Shown in pieces: positions 16,539-25,000 of a stretch of 38,877 nt of DNA. Each line of letters starts with the position of its first letter. The stretch's first letter is position 1. The notes beneath the pieces were generated by a model. The model saw only the letters and a program-made list of their open reading frames with translations. It was not told the origin of the DNA and made no database searches. The position numbers and the translations under genes were made by a program. Source of the DNA: an uncultured Alkaliphilus sp. (GTDB lineage: Bacteria; Bacillota; Clostridia; Peptostreptococcales; Natronincolaceae). The stretch is from NCBI GenBank assembly GCA_938074565.1, contig CALJEQ010000060.1, positions 1 through 38,877 of the forward strand. The letters are read 5' to 3'.

Positions 16539-17093
16539 CTATTCTTCTTTATCTTCCCATTCATCTTGGGGAGCTTCTTCATCAACTTCTGTATATTCAG
16601 CCTCAATCATATCCTCTTGGATCATCTCTAGGAACAACTTCTTCCTCGCTTCTTCATTTTCTTTGGTATCAAATATAACTTCCTTCTTATCCGACCACTC
16701 CTCTGGTAGCCTATTTCTTAGGAAGAAGGATATAGCTTGGGCAGAAGGTGGTTGATGGCGTTTGATTTTCTCAATCTTAGTACGTTTCTTACCATTTTTA
16801 TCTTCTTCAACTGTAGTTTTCAATTCCTCGTAGTCATAGCCAGTGCATAGCTTCATTAATGATCTTTCTACCTCGTTGCATATCACGTTCCTGCCCAATG
16901 TAACCAATTCAGACAATGTTTCATGCTCTTTGCAATAGCGATACCATGTATCAGGTGATATATCCAACTTCTTACAAATATCCCTAACTGTATCTCCTGA
17001 AATTACCCAATCTTTTATGTCAGACAATCTAGGCAAAATCTCCGAGTCATATCTCGTTGTTTTATTAGGAATCCCTTTTCTACTTCCTCCCAT
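16539..17093 (-). CDS. phage terminase small subunit
   Basis: Start ATG 17093 follows GGAGGAGGTGTAATT; an upstream TTG lies within that site. The 184-aa protein begins MGGSRKGIPNKTTRY and has a helix-turn-helix around VRDICKKLDISPDTWYRYCK (residues 37-56), which would recognise the packaging site. A Lys-rich middle and an acidic tail (TEVDEEAPQDEWEDKEE) follow. Its position upstream of the integrase and terL and its HTH support the call. The gene has its own upstream terminator at 17115. Confidence 0.75.
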   Translation of the reverse strand: MGGSRKGIPNKTTRYDSEILPRLSDIKDWVISGDTVRDICKKLDISPDTWYRYCKEHETLSELVTLGRNVICNEVERSLMKLCTGYDYEELKTTVEEDKNGKKRTKIEKIKRHQPPSAQAISFFLRNRLPEEWSDKKEVIFDTKENEEARKKLFLEMIQEDMIEAEYTEVDEEAPQDEWEDKEE

Positions 17094-17114
17094 AATTACA
17101 CCTCCTCCCAAACG

Positions 17115-17140
17115 TAAAAAAGAGCCTTGTTATCGGCTCA
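17115..17140 (-). terminator. Rho-independent terminator upstream of the small terminase
   Basis: GAGCC-GATAACAA-GGCTC followed by TTTTTT on the minus strand. It separates the broken gene at 17158 from the packaging module. Confidence 0.75.
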
Positions 17141-17157
17141 AATATATTCATTAAAAT

Positions 17158-17450
17158 TTAAACATTATCCAAGAATATTTCTCCTCCAACCATTGTTAAT
17201 ATCCTCAGTCCATCCTTTACTCCATTATGATACATTTCTTGTTCTATCAGTGCCACCTGTAATGTAGATAGTTCATTGTAATTAATAAAAAGTTCTTTTT
17301 CCTTTTCACCAATATTTGAAACTAACATTTCCTCTACTTCATTTACTCTTTTTTCCAACTCCCTAAACTTTTCATTTTTCTTTAAATCCTTCCATTGTCC
17401 TCTGTCCTTGAAATAATAAAATTGTTAATTCTTTCGGTTAAAATATCCAT
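17158..17450 (-). pseudogene. small phage protein, frameshifted near its start
   Basis: An ATG at 17450 with GGGGGGAGA upstream opens MDILTERINNF and soon hits a stop. One base shift in the TTTTATT run after NNF gives YYFKDRGQWKDLKKNEKF, which continues without a break into VNEVEEMLVSN and ends KDGLRILTMVGGEIFLDNV at TAA 17158. Together they make about 96 residues. The downstream part alone would have to start at TTG 17358 without a good ribosome site. A single-base deletion or a programmed shift fits best. The protein is acidic and helical; no family is claimed. Confidence 0.55.
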
Positions 17451-17570
17451 TACAATCTCCCCCCTTTTTTATTGGTGATTGTATGATAACTCTAACTGAG
17501 GGTAAAGTACAGTTATTTTTTATATATTTTCGTTGAAATTTCAATAATTATATGTGTTTTTATGGACATA

Positions 17571-17605
17571 AAAATATCGCCCCATTATGTAACTAGGAGC
17601 GATAT
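17571..17605 (-). terminator. Rho-independent terminator after the 250-aa gene
   Basis: ATATCGCTCC pairs with GGGGCGATAT (one mismatch) and is followed by TTTTTATG on the minus strand. It lies 16 bp downstream of the stop at 17621. Confidence 0.7.
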
Positions 17606-17620
17606 ATAAATTACAGTTTT

Positions 17621-18373
17621 TTATATATCCCATTCAGATTTAGCAGGTTTCCCACTTCTGAAGACTGAGTTCCCATCCAAATTTTCCAATAATATCTTCC
17701 TTACCTGTTTGTATTCATCCCCTATCATCCCTTGTCTAAGTAGCCACACTCTAAAAGTATATTTTGGATTATCCGTTGGCTTGGATTTATATGAAGCACA
17801 TTTGAGATTCTTGGCAGTCTGATTAATCATGGTTACTACCAGTAGGATGTATACCTTTAATTTTTCAGCATCGCCTTCTCCTTCTATAAATCTAAAGGTT
17901 ATGGTATTATCCTCAAAGTTGAAGATGATTCCTTGGCATCCACTATTACCAATGTTATTTATAGTGGCTTTAAAATCCTCCAAGGTTTCAACCTTATTCT
18001 CGTTTATACCGATAACAAAATTCTCTTGTATAATATCATCTTCCAATCCTAAAGCCTTCTTGATTAAGTCTTGTTTGCTATAGATCATATTCACTAGATT
18101 TCTAAGGGTAGCCCCTGTGTGGTCTGTCATTGGGATTGCTATTTCTAAGGTTGGGGTTTCTGTTAATTCTATTTTTTCTTCTTCAACACTCCCCTTTATC
18201 AACCTATCTAACTCTATTTCCTTTCCCTCTTGAGTTATAATCCTTCCTTCTCGGTCAATGGTATAGGTATCACCTTCCGTTTCAATCTGATATGCAAAAC
18301 TCGGTGCTCCCATGTACTTTGCCTTGATTCCGAAATGTTCCTCTAACACTTTTACTATTTCTTTTCTATCCAT
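17621..18373 (-). CDS. phage hypothetical protein, 250 aa
   Basis: ATG 18373 is preceded by GGAGGGATTTTAAT. The N terminus (about 55 residues, VKVLEEHFGIKAKYMGAPSF, then a YTIDREGRIIT turn) and the LEIAIPMTDHTGATLRNLVN segment resemble proteins often called virulence-related in clostridial prophages, without known function. The central region (residues 80-180) has alternating helix and strand text; the end is basic. It lies between the ParB-methyltransferase and the packaging genes. No catalytic motif is visible. Confidence 0.55.
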   Translation of the reverse strand: MDRKEIVKVLEEHFGIKAKYMGAPSFAYQIETEGDTYTIDREGRIITQEGKEIELDRLIKGSVEEEKIELTETPTLEIAIPMTDHTGATLRNLVNMIYSKQDLIKKALGLEDDIIQENFVIGINENKVETLEDFKATINNIGNSGCQGIIFNFEDNTITFRFIEGEGDAEKLKVYILLVVTMINQTAKNLKCASYKSKPTDNPKYTFRVWLLRQGMIGDEYKQVRKILLENLDGNSVFRSGKPAKSEWDI

Positions 18374-18471
18374 ATTAAAATCCCTCCATTAATGTTTTTG
18401 GTAGTGTACACATTACCGTACTATCCACCTACATTCAAGTTATTTTAATACTTTGGAGGAATTTTTTTATA

Positions 18472-19725
18472 TTACTGTTGTGGCTTTTCTACTTCTGCAT
18501 AAGGTATCTTCTCGCCATCCCTAATCAAATATACACCATCATCAGAGCCAACTTTATCAATGAATCTTTTAACAATTACATCAACATACTTGGGGTCTAA
18601 CTCCATCATCCTACAATGACGATCAGTTTCTTCACAAGCAATAAGGGTTGTTCCTGATCCACCAAATAAATCTAAAACTACATCCTTCATATTTGAGGAG
18701 TTCTTGATTGCTCGGACTACTAATTCCATGCTCTTTTGCGTTGGATGAAGTTCTGACTTTTTGGGTCTCTTTATTTCCCACACATTATTTTGGGTTCTAT
18801 CCCTCAATGGATGTAAACGTGAAGCACTTCCTTCCCACCCATAAAAAATTTCTTCCATACGTTGATGATAATCGGCTCTTGATAATACAGCAGTATCCTT
18901 TACCCAAACTATAGTAGTTGACCAATGATACCCTTCATCTTCTAGTATATTTTTCATATTTCCAAACTCCTTAGCCGACATACAAATGTATAACATACAC
19001 CCACCCAACAAATATGGATGCATTGCTCTGAAGGTAGACCTCATGAAAACTTTAAAATCTTCTTCACTCATATTGTCATTCATAATACTCCGTTTCTTAT
19101 ATAAGGGATGTTCAACCTTACCATATGCTACGTTATACGGCAAATCTTCAAATACCATATGGGCTTTATCTTCCCCCATCAACTTTCCAACATCTGCTTC
19201 ACTGGTGGAATCTCCACAGACCAATCTATGCTTACCTAATATCCATATATCTCCTAACTTTGATACTGGCTCTTGAGGTAACTCAATATCAAAGTCATCA
19301 TCAGGATTATCTCCTTCAATATTGTCCTTCAATGTATCCAATAATTTCTCAGCTTCCGTTAGATCAAATCCAGTTAGGCTTAAATCATAGTCTGCCATTT
19401 TTAACTCTTCCATTTCCTGTGCCAATAACTCAAAGTTCCATTCTGCATATTCAGAAGTTTTATTATCGGCAATTCTGAAAGCTTTCACCTGTTCATGGGT
19501 TAGGTCATCTGCCATAATAGTTGGAACTTCTTTCAATCCTAACTTCTTAGCAGCCAATAATCGAGTATGCCCTGCAATTATTTCATTATTACCATCAATA
19601 ATGATAGGAACTTTAAATCCAAATTCCTTGATACTACTGGCAACCTTATCTATTGCCTTTTCATTATGTCTAGCATTATTTGTATATGGTATTAATTCTT
19701 CTATATTCATTAATTTTATTTCCAA
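18472..19725 (-). CDS. ParB-domain DNA methyltransferase with DLPY motif
   Basis: The 417-aa protein starts at TTG 19725 (AAAGGAG upstream; the full ParB N terminus MEIKLMNIEELIPYTNNARH supports this start over the ATG at 19710). Residues 1-100 form a ParB/sulfiredoxin-like domain with AGHTRLLAAKKLG (51-63). A N6_N4_Mtase domain follows, with motif IV near 193-197 and motif I LDLFGGSGTT at 351-360. Motif IV reads DLPY, where this phage family usually has DPPY. Such enzymes are common in phage replication/packaging regions and may protect phage DNA or mark the packaging site. The changed motif may lower or alter activity. Confidence 0.85.
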   Translation of the reverse strand: MEIKLMNIEELIPYTNNARHNEKAIDKVASSIKEFGFKVPIIIDGNNEIIAGHTRLLAAKKLGLKEVPTIMADDLTHEQVKAFRIADNKTSEYAEWNFELLAQEMEELKMADYDLSLTGFDLTEAEKLLDTLKDNIEGDNPDDDFDIELPQEPVSKLGDIWILGKHRLVCGDSTSEADVGKLMGEDKAHMVFEDLPYNVAYGKVEHPLYKKRSIMNDNMSEEDFKVFMRSTFRAMHPYLLGGCMLYICMSAKEFGNMKNILEDEGYHWSTTIVWVKDTAVLSRADYHQRMEEIFYGWEGSASRLHPLRDRTQNNVWEIKRPKKSELHPTQKSMELVVRAIKNSSNMKDVVLDLFGGSGTTLIACEETDRHCRMMELDPKYVDVIVKRFIDKVGSDDGVYLIRDGEKIPYAEVEKPQQ

Positions 19726-19852
19726 TCCAATTCACGCTCCTTTTTATTAATGTTTTGATTATGTATGCTGTAAGGTAAATTAAATAAACAGCATTTAGCC
19801 CTTTGCCAAAGTTAAAGGCTTCTTCCATTATGAATTTAATAAACTCCTTCAT
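19676..19852 (-). CDS. small phage protein with one hydrophobic segment, 58 aa
   Basis: ATG 19852 has a strong GGAGGGATTACA site. The frame reads MKEFIKFIMEEAFNFGKG, then a hydrophobic stretch NAVYLIYLTAYIIKTL (about residues 20-35), then a basic tail. It overlaps the start of the ParB-methyltransferase by 50 bases in another frame, so the two would be translationally coupled. A single membrane helix is possible. Function unknown. Confidence 0.5.
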   Translation of the reverse strand: MKEFIKFIMEEAFNFGKGLNAVYLIYLTAYIIKTLIKRSVNWIGNKINEYRRINTIYK

Positions 19853-19873
19853 TGTAATCCCTCCTTATGGCAT

Positions 19874-19910
19874 AAAAATAGAGCCTACTCATTGAATTGA
19901 ATAGACTCTT
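19874..19910 (-). terminator. Rho-independent terminator upstream of the methyltransferase module
   Basis: AGAGTCTA pairs with TAGGCTCT over a 13-nt loop and is followed by ATTTTT on the minus strand. It isolates the polymerase/helicase module from the genes to the left. Confidence 0.65.
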
Positions 19911-20026
19911 ATTTTAAATTTTAAATTTTGATGTTTTAGATAGTAATTCAACTAGCTAACTGAGTAATCATAAATTGAAAATTTTAAAGTTTAATTTGAA
20001 AAGCATAAAACCTTAAAGTCAAAAGA

Positions 20027-20076
20027 TCCCCCCTTAGATTGTACTTTTCAAGTCCAATCTTCCCCCTAAGGGGGAA
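20027..20076 (-). promoter_or_regulatory. competing C/G-rich hairpins, possible attenuator
   Basis: On the minus strand a CCCCCTTAG block can pair with the next five bases as CCCCCTTAGGGGG, or instead with CTAAGGGGGG 40 bases further on, enclosing a GATTGGACTT/AAGTACAATC stem (one mismatch). Mutually exclusive pairing of one segment with two partners is the layout of attenuators. It is the most GC-rich spot in an AT-rich gap. Confidence 0.4.
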
Positions 20077-20162
20077 ATTATTTGCTATCTATCCTTTTTA
20101 GTAATACATTCTAAATCTAAACTTTACATTGACTTTATTTAGATACATATAGTATATTTGTG

Positions 20163-20224
20163 AATAAGGGACATTTTTGGTGTCAAGCTATATAAAGAGC
20201 TTCACATCAATTTTGTCCCTTATT
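20163..20224. repeat. long imperfect inverted repeat overlapping the helicase stop codon
   Basis: AATAAGGGACA (20163-20173) is the exact complement of TGTCCCTTATT (20214-20224). Nested inside, TTGGTGTCAAGCT (20177-20189) pairs with AGCTTCACATCAA (20198-20210) with two mismatches. No T-tract follows on either strand, so it is not a standard terminator. It could be a replication-origin hairpin, a protein-binding site or an mRNA-stabilising 3' structure. Confidence 0.65.
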
Positions 20225-21722
20225 GTTTTTTGTCATGGATTTTTTCTATTAGCCAGTATCTTTCTCCATTGCTTTTTTTAGGCAGGATTTTATACGGCAA
20301 ATCTAACATTTTAAGCCCTTCGTTTAATTTTGAATAACTCCTTTGTTGCCTACCGTTAACCCTTACATTTATATTATTAATTATTTCGTCTTGATCTTCT
20401 TTGTTAAACTTTTTACCAATACTATTTTCTAAATACCCCAATAAATTTTCTTTTTTATAGTCTTCTTCAATTAATCTATAGTTAAAGTACCCTTCGCTAT
20501 CGATAAATCCAAATAACGATGCCAAGTATTTGCAATAACCAAATTTTTTATAAAAAAGCATTGTATCAATATTAGCACAATCTAAACGTGTCTTAAAGTA
20601 CATTAACTCATTAACTTTATGGGTACTTTTATCATCCTACTCTACTTCTTCAGCATAAATGATATTACTGTAGTCATTTTGCCTTGGAAATTTATCTAAA
20701 TATTCTTTTACAGTATGATTTCGCAAGTAATCAGCCTTTTCCATCTTTAACTTTAACTGCGACTTAATCCCACCTAGTCGTTGATTAGTAATAGTTTTAA
20801 TATATAGGTAAATTTTATCGTTTAAACTTTCTATTCTTTTCCTTCCTATACATTGGATTAGAACTCCAGTATCCCTAACATCACATACAACGTGTTTTAG
20901 TTCTTCTTCTTTTATATTCACCCCTGAATCCATACAAGTGGTAGTTATTAATATTAATTCCTCAAATTTTTCCTTTTGAAGCATATTATCTATTTTATCT
21001 TTATTAACGTATTTATAATGCTTGTCGGATTTTCCACAATTAAATAGGCAATGCTCTTTATATTTTTCATATAGTTTATATGCTTTAGTAGCAGATTGTA
21101 TAAAAAACATTGATTTATGGTTTCTTTCGATAGCTTCTTTAATAAACGCCTCTATTGTTTCATCTTTGTTGAAGAATGTTAATTGTTTTATAAAACTATA
21201 TGTTATGGGGATCTCATAATCAATTGTAGGGATTTTCCTTACATTATTGATATAGCGTTTCATATAATCTCCAGTGGCACTCATAAAAATTCTTGTTTTA
21301 TCCCCTTGCTGGAGTATTATATTTAATGAAATATCTGTTTTTATATTGAAAGCAGCATCGGATAGAAAGTAATGGAATTCATCACAGACTATATATTCAT
21401 ATTTTGAAAAATCAAAAGTCTTCTTATTAATATATAAGCTTTCAATTTTCTGGTAAGTCATTATCTCTACTACATCTGTTTTTCGGTATGCTTCTATTTC
21501 TTTTTGGAACTGATCTACGCAATTTACTCGATGTATTAAAAACAATATTTTTTTATGATTACTCTTAGCAAATGCATAAAGGTTATTTTTAATAAAGTGG
21601 CTTTTCCCCATCCCTGTACCTGCTTTAATGGTTATAACATCACCAGTATTCCATTTTCTAATTTCATCTGTTGTGACTATTTCACTAACCCTTATGGGCT
21701 TACTTGTTAATTTTGTCTCCAA
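20220..21722 (-). pseudogene. SF2 DEAD/DExH helicase, interrupted by one in-frame amber codon
   Basis: Residues 1-361 form a superfamily 2 helicase: Walker A AGTGMGKSH (34-42), DEFH box (114-117), motif III SAT (148-150) and motif VI QCIGRKR (290-296). A TAG at 20639-20637 interrupts the frame, but the same frame then runs on without a break, through DDKSTHKVNEL and MYFKTRLDCANIDTMLF, to TAA at 20220, giving about 500 codons. The C-terminal 127 residues would otherwise need an ATG at 20603 with no good ribosome site. So this is one gene with a nonsense change or read-through. It lies downstream of the polymerase and DUF5659-like genes and probably acts with them on phage nucleic acid. Confidence 0.75.
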
Positions 21723-21741
21723 TTATGTCCCCCTACCCATC

Positions 21742-21930
21742 CTAAACTACTAACGTATTATGATTCTTATAATTTTCCATAGCTTGTCTGAGCTGAGGTG
21801 AATCCTTAAATATATAAATATTACGATCTGGATTTTTCAAATCTACTTTCTCGTCAATTTTATGAAACCGATTAAACATAAGCCACCCTGCCAGCCTTTC
21901 TGACAAAATTACAATTGTTCCATTTTTCAT
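21742..21930 (-). CDS. DUF5659-like small protein, 62 aa
   Basis: The frame has a GGAGGT site upstream of ATG 21930 and the pattern ...LAGWLMFNRFHKID..., then NIYIFKDSPQLRQAMENYKN. This matches the small DUF5659-type fold (helix, short strand, Y-x-F strand, helix ending in Y). Such proteins are found beside phage replication genes. It lies between the polymerase and the helicase, and 20 bases separate its stop from the helicase start, so it is probably one operon. Function unknown. Confidence 0.5.
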   Translation of the reverse strand: MKNGTIVILSERLAGWLMFNRFHKIDEKVDLKNPDRNIYIFKDSPQLRQAMENYKNHNTLVV

Positions 21931-21989
21931 ATTGTCAATGACCTCCTTGTTATTTTTTCTTATACTTCACAAAAATGGGTGTGGAACAT

Positions 21990-22039
21990 CTAGTATTAGG
22001 GATACTAGCAAACTTGTTTGCGTGTAGCCCTTATGCTAG
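21990..22039 (-). promoter_or_regulatory. intergenic double stem between polymerase and DUF5659-like gene
   Basis: CTAGCATAAGGG pairs with CCCTAATACTAG (two mismatches) and encloses a perfect GCAAAC/GTTTGC hairpin. No T-tract follows. It may control stability or processing of the polymerase mRNA. Confidence 0.4.
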
Positions 22040-22065
22040 ACTTGCCCACTGTACAATTTAATCCA

Positions 22066-25000
22066 TTAACCTACACTAATACTCTTTAGGATTAATCCAA
22101 TACTTTTATCGGAAACTTTACCCTTTAATACATTAGCCACTGTCAACTGTCTACAATTAAATAGGCTATTTTCCCCATATTGGATATACTTAGCTTCCGA
22201 AAATATCTTTGCATATTCTATGTCTTCATTTACTAATATAATTTCATTTCCATTTACTGTAATATCAAATATAATATCTACTTCACTATTTTTAATTAAA
22301 TCTATAACTGCCATATTTAATGGCTTACATCTAAATTTATCTGATAATATTTCGATAACTTTTAATCGCTTCTTTTCTTCTAAATGTAGCATCTTTACTA
22401 TATTGCTATTATCCACCTTTTGAAGGGCTACCTTTTTATAATTTTCATAGAGATAGTGGATATCCCCTTGGGGATCTTTAATAAAACCATATCTATCATT
22501 TTGTAGGGTATCATTCATATATTGAAATACTGGAAAGAATAAGTTAATAATAAAATCTTCTGTACAAGGTTTTAAGTTGGCTATCGCATTACTAATGGTT
22601 GCTAGGTCATATTCATTAAATAGCTTGTCGGCTTCTAATATATACCTTCCATCAATTGCCTTGAACTGGTCATACTTTTCACTTTTATATTTCTTTATAT
22701 CATTATAATGGGCATCTTCTTCCCACTGGCTCCAGTATTGACCTTCTATCATTTCATCTCTATATTTGTTAGCTTTTCTTATTTTCTTCTGACATTCTTG
22801 ATCAGCCTTTTCCCGCTCTTCTGTATAACTTTTATATAGTTGTGATACCTTTTCTAGACACTCACCATAACTTTCCTTATGGAAGTCTCCATTGATTAAC
22901 TTCTGTTGTATTAGTTCAACTCGGTTGTCCAATTTTTTAACAACATCTTCTATTTCATCCAGTAAATACTTCTTAATATTTCCAGCAACTTTGTCTAGCA
23001 GTCCCCCTGTATAGGAATACTGGCTACCATTTACATCTTCTTTATTTTCTTTATATTGTAGAAAAGCAGCCTTTCTAGGATATTTGTTATTAATGATCTG
23101 CATATCTTCTGGTGAGGGGAAATATAGGGTTTTGGGTGCATCTATAGCTACCATTGCATTATATAATACAATATAGACATCCTTCTCATTTCCATAGAAC
23201 CGTTGTTTTATATGCTCCCTATGTTCTTCTGAAGCATCTAAAATATTGATCCAACCTCCACTTTCTAACTTTTCTTTTATATACTGCTTCTTAGCCTTTT
23301 TATATTCCTCTGATCCTTTCTCATAAACGGTTTCAAATTCAATCATAGAGTAGGAAATGAACTTTTTATTTACCCTATCGTAGTAGTCTAGGGTTTCTTG
23401 ACTATTTGAATTGATACTGGCGGATTTTAATGCTATTTTTCCTATTAGATTTCCTGCTGCTCTGTAGGTGGCGATGAAACGGTTCTCAGTATTATATAAC
23501 ATCATCTCTTTTCTACCATCATCCGAGTTAATAAAGTATTTAGCATCTCTTGGAGTAACTACTGCTTTTCTAATGATTTCATTATCTATAACAGTACAGG
23601 AATCCCCATCTGCATCTGCCGAACTCATAAGGGCTAATATATCACTCTTTTGATTAAAGTATATTAATTCTCGGCAGGGTGATAACCATTTATCTAGCAT
23701 CTCATTTCTTGTAAATTTTACATTATGAATCTCGCTATAGGCACATAAGGGGTTACGGGCTATTGTCCTTATATCTCCATTTTGACAATCGGCACTATAG
23801 AACTCTCCTTCTGCTAATCCTTCTTCACCTTGATCCCTATGTATGGCAAAGTTCATGTAGGAAATAGGGTCAATTGCTATATATTGATAGTTTGCTTTTG
23901 CAGTAATCTTACCACAGCAAAGTTCACGACATTTTTTCTCTATTAATTTTGCCAAGCTATTACGGACAAATTTTAGTTTTACAAAATCTTCACTTATATT
24001 TAACAGTTCCTCTACCTTGGTGGCTACATTTTTAGATGATTCCATTACATTTTCTTCTTGGACTTCTTCATTCTCTTCATCTTTTTCATGGTTGTTTACT
24101 TTGATAATGTTTTTAAAGAATAGCCTAATGGCATCTATATCTATCTTCCATTGATTGTTTTCATCTTTTACATAGGCTTTAAGGATTTTCCGATATGCCT
24201 TTACATCTTCACGAATCAACTCTATATAATCATTGTAGGACAATGCTAGAGCTGTTAATATTTGATAGTTTAATCGTCTATAATCTGAAATTTCATCGTC
24301 TGGCTTATTAATTTTAGTTACATATAATTTATTAACAATACATTTATACTTTTCATCTACTTTTACTAACCCCTTTTTATACTCATCCATACCTGTAAAG
24401 TATTTGGCTAATTTCACCATACTTTCATTTAGTAATATGGTTTTATTAGTTACTGGTTGCCAATCATTCCAACGATCAAGCAACTGGAACTGCCCATCTT
24501 TTATCCTGCAATAGTCGGTCTTTCCTGTATAAACCTTTCTTAAATATCCAATGATATCAAATTTAGTAATCATTCCTTTTATGGCAATTCCATAACCTCT
24601 TATAATAGCAAACTCTACTGGATGATTTACCTTGAGGGACTTTCTAATCTGTTCAAACACCTGTGGAGTTCCTATTCCTCCCCCATCGAAGATATCAATT
24701 TCTTTATCATGGTGATAATCTACTAGACTATAATCTACAATGCTTTTTTCATTGCCATCTTTATCCACAACCTTCTCTATAAATTTTTCTACAGTTTTGT
24801 AGTCTTTAATTATCCTATAGGTAGCCTGTGGCAGAACAATAATATTAGGCATATCCCCTGCCATAAAACTACTACTGGTTGCTAGGGAAATTCTGCTGAG
24901 GATATCTTTATTGATACAGATTTTCTCTTCTTTATCTTCAATCTCCTTAAACTTGCCTAGAGATATTAGGTTCTCAAACTCATCTATGAAGGGTTTGAAA

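Larger units (their letters stand above)
19853..20219. other. gene-free stretch with terminator and RNA structures
   Basis: This 367-bp gap between the helicase remnant and the small gene holds the terminator at 19874, the competing-hairpin region at 20027-20076 and the long inverted repeat at 20163-20224. The rest is AT-rich with no supported frame. Confidence 0.6.

Noticed and set aside
21022..21219. A plus-strand frame within the helicase gene
   Set aside because: It is antisense to conserved helicase motifs and no promoter or ribosome site supports it.
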